A stretch of DNA of 64,000 nucleotides from Calditrichota bacterium (GTDB taxonomy: Bacteria; Zhuqueibacterota; Zhuqueibacteria; Zhuqueibacterales; Geothermadaptataceae), in contig QQUE01000019.1 of NCBI GenBank assembly GCA_008501765.1, forward strand, positions 21,785-85,784, in the 5' to 3' direction. Of this stretch, positions 19,286 to 28,577 are shown one piece after another. Under the pieces are notes generated by a model, which had not been told where the DNA came from, searched no databases, and was given only the letters and a program-made list of their open reading frames with translations. The translations under genes and the position numbers were made by a program. Position 1 is the first letter of the stretch; the number at the start of each line of letters is the position of its first letter.

Positions 19286-20461
19286 TTAATCTGCATATTC
19301 ACCATATTTGCTTAATGCTTTGAGAGCAAATACCTGGCTGACGGCCACTTCTTCGTCTGCGGTCACACCGTTTTTTATGATGGCAAAATCTCCTGCCAGT
19401 CGCTCGATCAAAAGTTTCCGTTTATCGAATTTATTCTCTGTCAGTTTTACAAATACGGCGGCATCGTTTCCTTCATACTGAATCGCTTTAACCGGAATAT
19501 AGCTCACCGGATCCGAGGTGGAAACCTGCACTTGCATGCGAATATTCTGCCCGGGTTTTAACCAGAAAGGCGGGTTGTTGTAGAATGCATTTATTGTGAT
19601 CGAACGATTTTTTTCATCCAAAATCGGAACGATATTATGCACGACCGTTTGCAGCGGATCCGCATCGTTTTCCCGCATGCTGAGGAAAATCTTGTCCCCG
19701 CTTTTAACGAATGCCCCATCTTCCGGTGCAACGTATCCTTTGAGCATAACTTTTTCGTTATTGACGATGGTGCCCATACGCTGGTAACTCTCCACCGCCT
19801 GCCCCATATCAATTAAATGTTCCGTAATCACGCCGGCGATGGGGGAGCGGATGGGCAGGTGGGGATGGGTACTCTGATTATTTTTCCAGTTCAAAATTTC
19901 TTTATCGGTAATGCCGACGGCACGCAAGCGTGCGAACGAGGCTTGCACCGCGGCCTCGCTGCGTTTAAAATCAACCTCCGATTTATCGAGCTCTTTGCGT
20001 GATTTTATCTTTTGATTGTGAAGCTGCAGCGTGCGTTCGTATTGCGATTTGCGGTAGCCGGCTTCAGCGGCGTTCTGCAAATAATCCGCGACAAGATTGG
20101 CAAATTCCAAACTTTCGAGTTCAAGCAGTACATCGCCCTTTTTGACTGCATCCCCCTCATGTTTGTTAATCGTCACCACAATTCCGTTGATCGGCGCGCT
20201 CATGACAAAAATATTTTCCGGCGAAGGATGTACAAAAGCGGGAACTTCCATGTTGAATTTGAGAACTTCCCGGCGCACTTTTTCTGTATTTATTTTTAAT
20301 AACTGCACTTCTTTGTCCGACAGGGTCACTAATTTTGTACCGGCATCCTTTTCTTCTGTGATGGATGGCGGGGCAGGGATATCGGCGGGTGATTCATCTT
20401 TTGCAGGCTCGCCGCAAGAAATGAATATTAACAACCCGATTATTAAAAGTATATTTTTCAT
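19286..20461 (-). CDS. czcB: RND efflux periplasmic adaptor (CzcB/CusB-type) lipoprotein
   Basis: The 391-residue product has a lipoprotein signal (LLIFISCGEP). A biotinyl/lipoyl-like half-motif (NGIVVTINKHEGDAVKKGDVLLELES) is followed by a helical hairpin and the second half (IRSPIAGVITEHLIDMGQAVE). C-terminal beta-barrel parts end FALKALSKYGEYAD. It bridges the inner-membrane pump and the outer-membrane channel. The ATG at 20461 is preferred because GGAGAT lies 5 bp upstream; an earlier TTG overlaps that signal. It overlaps no neighbour but is only 14 bp from czcC. Confidence 0.92.
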   Translation of the reverse strand: MKNILLIIGLLIFISCGEPAKDESPADIPAPPSITEEKDAGTKLVTLSDKEVQLLKINTEKVRREVLKFNMEVPAFVHPSPENIFVMSAPINGIVVTINKHEGDAVKKGDVLLELESLEFANLVADYLQNAAEAGYRKSQYERTLQLHNQKIKSRKELDKSEVDFKRSEAAVQASFARLRAVGITDKEILNWKNNQSTHPHLPIRSPIAGVITEHLIDMGQAVESYQRMGTIVNNEKVMLKGYVAPEDGAFVKSGDKIFLSMRENDADPLQTVVHNIVPILDEKNRSITINAFYNNPPFWLKPGQNIRMQVQVSTSDPVSYIPVKAIQYEGNDAAVFVKLTENKFDKRKLLIERLAGDFAIIKNGVTADEEVAVSQVFALKALSKYGEYAD

Positions 20462-20475
20462 TTTGATCTCCAATT

Positions 20476-21711
20476 CTATTCAGTAAATACAATTTCATGT
20501 GCCATGTGCTTTTCCAAATCCACTAAACGCAAGTAGTAGTTTCGCAAAGCATTGTAGTAATTTTCCCGGCTGATAATGTATGTCCGTTGCGTATCCAACA
20601 AATCCAGCAGGCCGGTTTCACCGAGACGGTAGCCCTCGAGCGCCAGTTCCAATAATTTATCCGAGCGTTCGCTTATCAAATTTTGATAGCGAATCAGTGT
20701 TTCGCGGCTGGTGGAAAAGCCATGCCAGGCATTTTCTATTTCCCGTTTGAAAGCAAGTCTGGTTTTTGTCAATTCAAACTGAGCGGCGCGTTTTTCTGCC
20801 CGCGCCATGCGAATGGCCGGCATCTGGTTGGAAATAAACCACAACGGAATCGAGAATCCGGCTTCAAATCCATAGAAATCATAGCCGCCGCCAAAATCCT
20901 GACGGTAAATATTAAGTGAGAAATCCGGCAAAAATTGACTCCACGCATTTTTTACAGCGTACTGATTCGCTAACACCGTTTTTTCACGACTCATCAAACC
21001 GGGCTGCAGATTCAGATTATTGAGAATTTCATGCTGATCGATGGAAAAATCGGCAAATGCCAGGCTGTCGGGAAAAACAATATCATAACGCTGCTCCTCC
21101 GTCTCCAGCCCGATGGTTTCAAAAAGCGCATAGCGGGAATTGTCAAAATCAAGCTCGGCATTTAGTTCATCATTTTCGGCCTCAGCCAGGCTGATTTCCG
21201 TTTTCATCACTTCCATTTCTGAGGCTTCTCCGGCCGCAAAACGATTGCGCGCCGTCTCCTGCAGGTTGCGTGCAATAGCCAGTTTCTGCTTGCTCAAATC
21301 GATCATTTTGCGGGCATGAATCAGGTTGACATACGCCTGTTTAACTTCAGCTTTAAGATTCTTTCTTGCCTGATCCAGCCGCAAATCTGCAGCGGCATAA
21401 CCGGCGGAAAAACTTTTGTAGCGGTAAAACGATGTTAGTGGAAAATCGATGTTTTGGGTAAGAGTTTGCTTTTTTTCGGCAAAAGCGCTGCCCGAAAGTT
21501 CCGGCATGCCTTCCTGCATAAAACTCAGTTTTAACGGTTGCAGTCCCAGGCTGGTGTACCGCATCAGCGATGCTTTATTGCGAGCTTCAGTACTTTGGTT
21601 TAAGTCGGGATTGTTTTTTAAGGCATAATCCAGCGCCTCTTTTATGGTGAGTTGGTCTTGTGAAAAAACCAATTGCACCGGCAGTAACATAAGTAATAAA
21701 AAACAACGCAT
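20476..21711 (-). CDS. czcC: TolC-like outer-membrane efflux factor (CzcC/CusC-type)
   Basis: The 411-residue protein has a signal peptide (MRCFLLLMLLPVQLVFSQ). Two repeats of the OEP fold are visible: LTIKEALDYALKNNPDLNQS...ARKNLKAEVKQAYVNLIHARKMIDLSKQKLAIA in the first half and LEGYRLGETGLLDLLDTQRTYIISRENYYNALRNYYLRLVDLEK in the second. It would form the outer-membrane exit duct of the metal efflux complex. It is first in the leftward operon, with AGGAT upstream of its ATG. Confidence 0.9.
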   Translation of the reverse strand: MRCFLLLMLLPVQLVFSQDQLTIKEALDYALKNNPDLNQSTEARNKASLMRYTSLGLQPLKLSFMQEGMPELSGSAFAEKKQTLTQNIDFPLTSFYRYKSFSAGYAAADLRLDQARKNLKAEVKQAYVNLIHARKMIDLSKQKLAIARNLQETARNRFAAGEASEMEVMKTEISLAEAENDELNAELDFDNSRYALFETIGLETEEQRYDIVFPDSLAFADFSIDQHEILNNLNLQPGLMSREKTVLANQYAVKNAWSQFLPDFSLNIYRQDFGGGYDFYGFEAGFSIPLWFISNQMPAIRMARAEKRAAQFELTKTRLAFKREIENAWHGFSTSRETLIRYQNLISERSDKLLELALEGYRLGETGLLDLLDTQRTYIISRENYYNALRNYYLRLVDLEKHMAHEIVFTE

Positions 21712-22170
21712 TATAATATCCTGTTTATCATTTGGTATATAGGAGATAAATACTTTTTTAGTATTGATTTAGAACCCTAACTATTCAACGGACGAGCGCG
21801 TGCATTTCATCAATCTGAGCTTTCCCGGGGGGATCGAAATATACAAAACTTCCGTTTGAAAATAAAGCACTGTAATTCCTGTTCGTCGTCAAATTGTGAA
21901 TTTGTTATAAAGGTAAAATTAAAAATTTTAACCTGATTTTTATCATGTTCTCGTTGTTTTAAATGGAAATTCAACGCCACTGGCTTTTTTAGCCACGGAA
22001 AAAGTGCATTTTGAATATTATTTAACACAACTGTATTCCTATATAAGATTCAAATAATGTAATTAATTGGCCATGAAATAAATTATTTTGCGATTAATTA
22101 TCAAAACATATCATAATTTGATGCTAAAAAATAGAACACAATTCAGTACGACTGGTTTGCCGGGTCTTAA
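21712..22170. other. Intergenic region upstream of the efflux operon
   Basis: AT-rich, with no supported coding frame. It should contain the leftward promoter of czcCBA, but I see no clear metal-regulator palindrome. The tandem repeat array begins at about 22171. Confidence 0.5.
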
Positions 22171-23460
22171 GTTAAACCTGACAGGATTTGGAATCCTGTC
22201 AGGTTTACTCCATACCGTCACCTGTTTTGCCTAAATGAACGCAAACGCCAACCCTCTTTTCTGCGTAAACGTGCGCTGTGAATTTTGGAGTGCATTGCTT
22301 TTATGCAATGCAGAGCAATCCATGAAGGGATTGCGCTCCGAGCGCAGCGGATTGGATTAACGGCACTGCGTAATAATTATTTTCAACACGGATAACCATG
22401 CACGGATTTAATCTTGACAAAACACTACTTCTGTAATTGAGAAGCGATTTAATCCTGCCAGGATTTAGAATCCTGGCAGGATTTCTCCGGATCCTCGCCA
22501 GTTTTCCTCAAAGTTAGAAAGGAGTACTGTTTAGTACGACGACAAGTAAATTGGATGCAAGTTAAACCTGACAGGATTTGGAATCCTGTCAGGTTTACTC
22601 CATACCCTCACCTGTTTCGCCTAAACGAACGCAAGCACCAACTCTCTTTTCTGCGTAAACGTGCGCTGTGAATTTTGGAGTGCTTTGCCTTTATGCAATG
22701 CAGAGCAATCCATGAAGGGATTGCACTCTGCACTCCGAGCGCAGCGGATTGGATTAAAAGCACTGCGTAATAAATATTTTCAACACGGATAGCCATGCAC
22801 GGATTTAATCTTGACAAAACACTACTTCTGTAATTGAGAAGCGATTTAATCCTGCCAGGATTTAGAATCCTGGCAGGATTTCTCCGGATCCTCGCCAGTT
22901 TTCCTCAAAGTTAGAAAGGAGTACTGTTTAGTACGACGACAGTTAATTGGATGCAAGTTAAACCTGACAGGATTTGGAATCCTGTCAGGGTTACTCCATA
23001 CCCTCACCTGTTTCGCCTAAATGAACGCAAACACCAACCCTCTTTTCTGCGTAAACGTGCGCTGTGAATTTTGGAGTGCTTTGCCTTTATGCAATGCAGA
23101 GCAATCCATGAAGGGATTGCGCTCCGAGCGCAGCGGATTGGATTAAAAGCACTGCGTAATAATTATTTTCAACACGGATAGCCATTGACGGGTTTAGACT
23201 TGACAAAACACTACTTCTGTAATTGAGAAGCGATTTAATCCTGCCAGGATTTAGAATCCTGGCAGGATTTCTCCGGATCCTCGCCAGTTTTCCTCAAAGT
23301 TAGAAAGGAGTACTGTTTAGTACGACGACAGTAAAATGGATGCAAGTTAACCCTGACAGGATTTGGAATCCTGTCAGGTTTACTCCATACCGTCACCTGT
23401 TTCGCCTAAATGAACGCAAACACCAACTCTCTTTTCTGCGTAAACGTGCGCTGTGAATTT
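22171..23460. repeat. Tandem array of a ~390 bp non-coding repeat (about 3.3 copies)
   Basis: Units begin with the same GTTAAACCTG at 22171, 22561 and 22957, and with GTTAACCCTG at 23346. The periods are 390, 396 and 389 bp. The fourth copy stops after about 110 bp. Each full unit contains two strong palindromes, CCTGACAGGATTT/AAATCCTGTCAGG type and CCTGCCAGGATTT/AAATCCTGGCAGG type. Each also has a GCAATCCATGAAGGGATTGC-type inverted segment and a TTAGAAAGGAGTACTG stretch. Copies differ by point changes and short indels. No coding frame is shared by all copies. A degenerate inverted copy of part of the unit is at 46051-46489. Confidence 0.95.
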
Positions 23461-23564
23461 TAATAGCGTGATCTTATTGCACAACATGCGGATTGGCTCA
23501 AAAAAAAACGCAAACCGGGGTGATGAACGAGGCTAAATAGAGTCCATCCGAGATTCCCTGGTTG

Positions 23565-23666
23565 TGTCATTCCGGTCGCCCTCTTTTTGGCGTACCGGAA
23601 TCTCCTTGAGCCTACCTCAGTATGAGATTCCGGGATTCGATAAAAAACATCGAACCCGGAATGACA
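23565..23666. repeat. Inverted-repeat element with TGTCATTCCGG ends
   Basis: TGTCATTCCGG (23565-23575) is the inverse complement of CCGGAATGACA (23656-23666). Internal ACCGGAATCTCC and GAGATTCCGG form a second nested pair. It is non-coding and similar in type to 15856-15962. The rest of 23461-24080 is AT-rich and holds no gene I can support. Confidence 0.6.
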
Positions 23667-23968
23667 AAAAAGGGACATTTCCGGATGAACACTAAATAGA
23701 TAGATACTCAGTAAATATCTTTAATTTTGCATACCAGGTGATTTGTAATAAAAAGTTTTGTTGAAAACGTTAGGATTGGCTCATAATTGAGTGAAAAACT
23801 TTTATGCAACGAATTATTTAATTTTATTTGGGATAAATACCCCCTGTTTGTTGTCTTTCTGTTATAAGTGGGGAACGACATGCGCTGCAAGAATAAGGAC
23901 TATTCTTTCGGGGAAAAGAAACATTCTTTTGCGAATGTTGAGCGGGAACCGGGATTTCTCACGGGGAA

Positions 23969-23997
23969 CCTTGCGAGGGCGGCACGCCCTCGCAAGG
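23969..23997. repeat. REP-like palindrome (CCTTGCGAGGGC)
   Basis: Perfect 12-bp arms CCTTGCGAGGGC and GCCCTCGCAAGG around 5 nt. It shares CCTTGCGA with the palindromes flanking the RAYT gene at 2183 and 2808, so it may belong to the same REP family. Confidence 0.75.
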
Positions 23998-24080
23998 ATT
24001 TTGGCTGCAGGGGTAAATAAACACAGCCGGTGCGCAGATTTAAAAACGGCTGATTACTCACATTTATTCTGGGAGGTTTT

Positions 24081-24296
24081 ATGGATGCTTTATGGCTGGT
24101 CAATATTTTTTGGCTGGGAATTGTAAACGCAATTTTGTTGATTTTTGTGCTGGTGTTGGCTTTTAAAATTTACACACGGCTGGGACAAATGTCTGCTGCT
24201 GGTGGGGGCGTGGCGGGAGGCAGTGGTACAAAATGGCCACCTGCTGGAGATGATCCGATTATTCCACCGCCGTTACCACCTGTGGGTGGGCCATAG
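24081..24296 (+). CDS. Small single-pass membrane protein with Pro-rich DDPIIPPP tail
   Basis: The 71-codon frame has a strong GGGAGG ribosome-binding site 5 bp before ATG. Residues 1-30 form one hydrophobic helix (MDALWLVNIFWLGIVNAILL...). A basic KIYTRLG, a Gly/Ala-rich linker and an acidic-proline tail (AGDDPIIPPPLPPVGGP) follow. I do not recognise a named family. The downstream CHAT protein and the repeat of its tail at about 24332 suggest a dedicated small partner or substrate. This is inference from position. Confidence 0.6.
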   Translation: MDALWLVNIFWLGIVNAILLIFVLVLAFKIYTRLGQMSAAGGGVAGGSGTKWPPAGDDPIIPPPLPPVGGP

Positions 24297-24310
24297 TTTT
24301 AGGTTTTCTT

Positions 24311-24388
24311 ATGCGTGGTTATCATTTGACGGATGATCCGATTATTCCACCGCCACCCCCAATTAGAGGAGCATGCGCGTCAAGATAA
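24311..24388 (+). pseudogene. Very small ORF with the same DDPIIPPPPP tail, interrupted by a MITE
   Basis: An ATG at 24311 reads MRGYHLTDDPIIPPPPPIRG and then runs into a MITE at 24372. A 23-base stretch encoding DDPIIPP is nearly the same as in the preceding small gene. If the 301 bp element and one copy of its 12 bp target duplication are removed, the frame ends as DDPIIPPPPPIRGGG followed by a stop. The segment is either a microprotein or the tail of a decayed paralogue. It has no good ribosome-binding site. Confidence 0.4.
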
Positions 24389-24672
24389 ATTCTCTGAATT
24401 TGTGGATAACTATCAATTTTGAACCTAATATCAAAAATCGATTAACTTACTTCGGGCGAGCATCCTGAGTAGCCCCGGAAGTTTTTCCCGGGGCGTATCG
24501 AAGCTACGGTCCTGAGCGACAGTCGAAGGGGGGCGGTGATCAAAGTAATTGCTTGAAAACACGCCCGCACCCCTCGATACATCCCGCCTAAAAAGCGGCA
24601 GGATACTCGGGATGCTATTCGGTAAATTTTTGAGTTATCAACATTTCAGTAATTCTTAACTTGACGCACATT
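24372..24672. mobile_element. 301 bp MITE-like element with 12 bp target-site duplication
   Basis: The element is bounded by direct repeats CAATTAGAGGAG at 24360-24371 and 24673-24684. Its ends are imperfect inverted repeats over about 48 bp (CATGCGCGTCAAGATAA at the left; AATGTGCGTCAAGTTAA read inward from the right, with GATAACT further in). There is no transposase frame inside. The interior has CGGGGC and CTGAGCGACAGTCGAAGG-type inverted segments. Confidence 0.8.
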
Positions 24673-24729
24673 CAATTAGAGGAGGGGGCTAATTTTGTGC
24701 ATTGCAGGCTTGCTTGAATAATTGGAAAT

Positions 24730-24772
24730 GCAGGTTTCAATTGTGCAGTTTATTTTGAAACCTGCTTTTTTT
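24730..24772 (+). terminator. Rho-independent terminator after the small-ORF unit
   Basis: Stem GCAGGTTTC (24730-24738) pairs with GAAACCTGC (24757-24765), followed by seven T residues. It ends the transcript of the small membrane protein about 85 bp before the CHAT gene. Confidence 0.85.
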
Positions 24773-24855
24773 ATTTTAAGCTAAAAAATGTTGTGTTTGG
24801 CATTGTTTATTTCCATTTTGTTTTAAGCGCTTAAAATCCATCAATTCTGCTGAAA

Positions 24856-27800
24856 ATGAAAAAACATACGTTTATGTTGAATAAAAAGACTGTACAGATT
24901 TTTTTATTTATTATTCTCTCCCTAGTAAATATTCCCTTATTAATGGCCGGAAAAACTTCGCAAAAATTGACGGATGAAATAGCTATCAATCGCGAATTTT
25001 CAGCCTTATGCGCCTCTTTTAAAAATCAGGATTTGCAGAAACGTGTTCCGGCTTTGTTGGGATTCATTGAAGACTATCCTAACTATATTTTAGCCTATGA
25101 GCGACTACGCAACGAGATTTTCTGGCATAGTGAAAAGCAACTGGCTTACATAGTTTTTAACCGGCTGATCGAGAATGAAAAGACCAGTGCTGGTGGGTAT
25201 TGGCTGCTCGCACAACTGGAACGCCTGTCTGATAATTACGAAAAAGCCGATGACTATTATCAGCAGGCTGTTATGCGGCAGTTGCACGCTGATAGCTTTC
25301 TCAGTGATTTTGCAGATTATTACTTATATTCAAAAGAATTACGCAAACGTCTGTCACTCATTGGAATAAAGAAAACAATTCCCGATAATTACGATAAATT
25401 TTCCGCTTTTTTTCTATATAAAAAACAGGACTATGCGAGACTTGAAAAGCATTTGTACTACCTTGAGCGGGAAGGAAAAAACACAGATTCATGTTATTAT
25501 ATCCGTGGATTATTGCATTCGTTGAGAGCCCAATATCCACAAGCGCGTGCATGCTGGAATGCTTTAATATCGCAGGCTAAAAACACGAAAAACAAATATA
25601 AGCAGGCGCAAGCATATCTCAATTTGATTGCATCGCAATATGATAGCAAGGATTTTACTAAATCGCTGGTTTATGCCGATTCTGCACGTAGTTTAGCACA
25701 GGAGTTGAGTGATCCATATTTATCGGCCAAATCAGAAATAATGTTGGGAGATATTTATAATCGTACTAATAATTATTCAAAAACATTAGTTTCCTCGGAC
25801 TCATTACTGCCAAATTTTAAGATGAACCACGATTATAGATTGTTGATCATATTTTATTCTTGCCTGAGCTCAGCTAATAACAGAATTGGGAATTATATTG
25901 ACGCATTGAAAGCTGTACAAAAAGCTGAAATATATGAACAAAAATGTGGAAGCAGTGAGTTGGGATTTTATTTGCAGTTTCAAAAGGGGCAAATTTACGA
26001 AAAATTAAAACAATTTGAACAGGCCAAGCAAATTTTTCGTACCATTCAAAAAAAACTTATATCTGATGGAGATACTTATTACCGATATGGATGTCTGAAG
26101 GAATTGGGTGACATCATGTTGCACGAACAACAATATCAGCCCGCCAGGAACAATTTTAAAAAGGCACTCCCATATTATGAATCATTGAATTATTATGTTT
26201 GGGGACGAATAGCGCGATCCTATTTTTTGGAAAAGAACTATTCTACGGCAGAACAATACTATGTAAAAGCACACGTAGCAACACCTCAGGGTGATATGAT
26301 GATTCCATGGTATGATTTGCGACAGGGCGAAGTTGCTTTGGAGCTGGAAAAATTTGACATAGCCGCAATGAAGTTGCAAGCTGCCCTGAAATCCGGCTTG
26401 GAAAAAGATGATATGGAATTATTGTGGGAGGTTTATTTTGCAATTGGTCGTTTGAATTTCCGGCAGCAGAATTTTTCAGAAGCGATAAATGCCTACCGCC
26501 ATGCGATTGTATATATTGAAAAAGTAAGAAAAAAACTCAAACTTGATCAATTTCGTATCGGTTATTTTATCGAACCCAATGCGGTTTACGAGCATCTGGC
26601 CGAAGCCTATTTGCAGCGTTTTCAGGCAGAGATGAATCCGGCAGATCGCGATAGCCTTTTCCATTATTCGTCACTAACCCGTAGCCGTTCCTTGCAGCAG
26701 GCCACCGCAGATCGCCATAATAAAACGTCCTTTTTGCGAGAAAGTGAAGCGGCAAAGCCGTATCGCCAGTTGCAGCAACAGGTTGCGATGCAGCAACGAA
26801 AATTGCGCACTTTACCCGATTCCGCAGATGAACAAGCGGATTCGATTTATCAATCTTTACAGATCCTGCGATTGGACATGTTAGCGCAAAAACTTCGGGC
26901 CTTAGAAAGCAGGGATGAAAAAATACCGGCTATACAAAAAATGAAAGACATCTTTCTTGCACCTGAAAAGGTGGGCCGCAAATTAGCGCAAAATAATCAG
27001 GCCTTGCTGCACTATCACATTTCAGACAGACAGTCGTTTGTGGTGGCGATCACACCGAGGGAAACAGCCGTTATCCCCTTGACCGTGCGTGCTGATTCGC
27101 TGGAAAAACAAGCCGATAAATTGCTGCTTCCATTTTATAATGTGACCGAAGAAAATATCGATTCCACTATTTTTCATGCAGATATCGCCCACCAGCTTTA
27201 CCAGCAATTATTGCAACCGGTCGTGTCGCAAATTGCGCTGCCGGAAAAATTAATCATAATTCCTGATTTCCATTTAGCGAGCCTGCCGTTTGACTTACTT
27301 TTATTGGATAGAGCGCAAAAATCTTCGTACACAAACCAGGATTCTGCGGATTATGCAGCCAATCTTTTGCTCAATAAATATATAATTTCCTACAGCCCCG
27401 CGGTTAAAACTGTTTTGCAGGACTTTCCGGCGCTGCAGGCGGATAGTGCTTTGCTGGTCATCGCCAATCCAACCAACGATGAGTCCGAATATAGGCAGGC
27501 TACCCGGAGTGGATTGCGTTATCAGATCGCACCATTTGGCAAATTGGTGTCTTTGCCCAATGCGACGATCGAAGCCAAAAAGTTGGATAAATTGAAGGTG
27601 AGCGTAAAAGTGTTGCGCCACGGGGAAGGGACGGAAGCAGCCTTATTTAAACATTATCGCGATTACAAAATTTTGCACTTCGCATCCCACGGAATCGTGG
27701 ACACCGTATTTGATGCGTTTTCCGCGGTGGCTTTGGCGCTCGATCCCGATGATTCAACCAGCGATGGGCTGCTCATGGGTTATGAAATCGAAGGCATGGA

Positions 27801-28230
27801 CTTAAATTGTGATTTGATTACGCTCGGTGCCTGCGAAACCGGCCGCGGCCGCGCAGTTCACGGCGAAGGCGTTTTAGGGCTGCCGCGAATCGTGCTTTCG
27901 GGCGGCGCCCGTTCGGTGATTCAAACACTGTGGAAAATTGACGATGAACCTGCCAGCATGATGATGCCGCTTTTTTATCATAATTATTTGATAGAAAAAA
28001 TGGATAAAGCCGAAGCGCTCACGGTGGCAAAACGCCAGTTGCTGCGGCAGAACAAAAAATATGCGCACCCGTTTTACTGGGCCGCATTCACACTTTATGG
28101 GGATACGGGCCATAGCGAGAATGATGGAGCTTCATTCGAATCTCTGGCTAAAATTATCGTACTGTGCCTGTTAATTTTGGTTATTTCGATTCTTGTATTT
28201 CGCAGAATCAGGAACAGGCGAGTGGGTTGA
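24856..28230 (+). CDS. TPR-CHAT domain (caspase-like) membrane-anchored protein
   Basis: The 1124-residue protein starts with a signal/anchor helix (about residues 12-32). About 600 residues of tetratricopeptide repeats follow, for example YRYGCLKELGDIMLHEQQYQPARNNFKKALPYY. A C-terminal CHAT peptidase domain lies at about 680-1080, and a final transmembrane helix (KIIVLCLLILVISILVF) with a basic tail closes the protein. The caspase-type dyad is present: His in LHFASHG (about H945) and Cys in TLGACETG (about C993). SGGARSVIQTLWKIDD and HPFYWAAFTLYGD complete the fold. The CHAT domain should be periplasmic given the two anchors. It is a probable regulated protease. Two tiny Pro-tailed ORFs lie upstream. 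Confidence 0.9.
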   Translation: MKKHTFMLNKKTVQIFLFIILSLVNIPLLMAGKTSQKLTDEIAINREFSALCASFKNQDLQKRVPALLGFIEDYPNYILAYERLRNEIFWHSEKQLAYIVFNRLIENEKTSAGGYWLLAQLERLSDNYEKADDYYQQAVMRQLHADSFLSDFADYYLYSKELRKRLSLIGIKKTIPDNYDKFSAFFLYKKQDYARLEKHLYYLEREGKNTDSCYYIRGLLHSLRAQYPQARACWNALISQAKNTKNKYKQAQAYLNLIASQYDSKDFTKSLVYADSARSLAQELSDPYLSAKSEIMLGDIYNRTNNYSKTLVSSDSLLPNFKMNHDYRLLIIFYSCLSSANNRIGNYIDALKAVQKAEIYEQKCGSSELGFYLQFQKGQIYEKLKQFEQAKQIFRTIQKKLISDGDTYYRYGCLKELGDIMLHEQQYQPARNNFKKALPYYESLNYYVWGRIARSYFLEKNYSTAEQYYVKAHVATPQGDMMIPWYDLRQGEVALELEKFDIAAMKLQAALKSGLEKDDMELLWEVYFAIGRLNFRQQNFSEAINAYRHAIVYIEKVRKKLKLDQFRIGYFIEPNAVYEHLAEAYLQRFQAEMNPADRDSLFHYSSLTRSRSLQQATADRHNKTSFLRESEAAKPYRQLQQQVAMQQRKLRTLPDSADEQADSIYQSLQILRLDMLAQKLRALESRDEKIPAIQKMKDIFLAPEKVGRKLAQNNQALLHYHISDRQSFVVAITPRETAVIPLTVRADSLEKQADKLLLPFYNVTEENIDSTIFHADIAHQLYQQLLQPVVSQIALPEKLIIIPDFHLASLPFDLLLLDRAQKSSYTNQDSADYAANLLLNKYIISYSPAVKTVLQDFPALQADSALLVIANPTNDESEYRQATRSGLRYQIAPFGKLVSLPNATIEAKKLDKLKVSVKVLRHGEGTEAALFKHYRDYKILHFASHGIVDTVFDAFSAVALALDPDDSTSDGLLMGYEIEGMDLNCDLITLGACETGRGRAVHGEGVLGLPRIVLSGGARSVIQTLWKIDDEPASMMMPLFYHNYLIEKMDKAEALTVAKRQLLRQNKKYAHPFYWAAFTLYGDTGHSENDGASFESLAKIIVLCLLILVISILVFRRIRNRRVG

Positions 28231-28270
28231 TATCAATTTTTTATGGGCAAATAGCCAGGTGTACCGAGAA

Positions 28271-28537
28271 ACCCTGACAGGATTCCAAATCCTGTCAGGG
28301 TGAGCTTGCAGCCAACAGGTTCTGAATCGAGAAATCCTGCCAGGTTTCCAAAACCTGGCAGGATTAAATTGCACTGAACCGAGCAATCCTAACGAGACTT
28401 TTGAAAATTCTCAAAATTTGGACCCTGAGCTTGTCGAAGGGCCCGAATTTGGGGGTAACGCCGGGCGCTTCGACAATCTCAGCGACCGATTTACCCGCTT
28501 TTTCGACAGCCTTGCCAGATTTCCAAATCCTGGCAGG
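28271..28537. repeat. Cluster of REP-like palindromes between the CHAT and asparaginase genes
   Basis: Three palindromes are visible. CCTGACAGGATT/AATCCTGTCAGG lies at 28271-28301, AATCCTGCCAGGTTT/AAACCTGGCAGGATT at 28333-28364, and CCTTGCCAGATTT/AAATCCTGGCAGG at 28510-28537. Between them, at 28423-28484, is an inverted pair CTGAGCTTGTCGAAG/CTTCGACAATCTCAG. The first two match the palindromes inside the 390-bp tandem units at 22171-23460. Confidence 0.8.
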
Positions 28538-28577
28538 ATTAAATTGCAGCCACTGTTTCTAAATTGCCGCAGTAAAA

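Noticed and set aside
22171..23460. Possible CRISPR array
   Set aside because: The repeat unit is about 390 bp with no short repeat-spacer alternation, and no cas genes are near.
23791..24126. 111-codon plus-strand frame before the small membrane protein
   Set aside because: It runs through a REP palindrome, is not preceded by a ribosome-binding site, and overlaps the better supported small gene at 24081.
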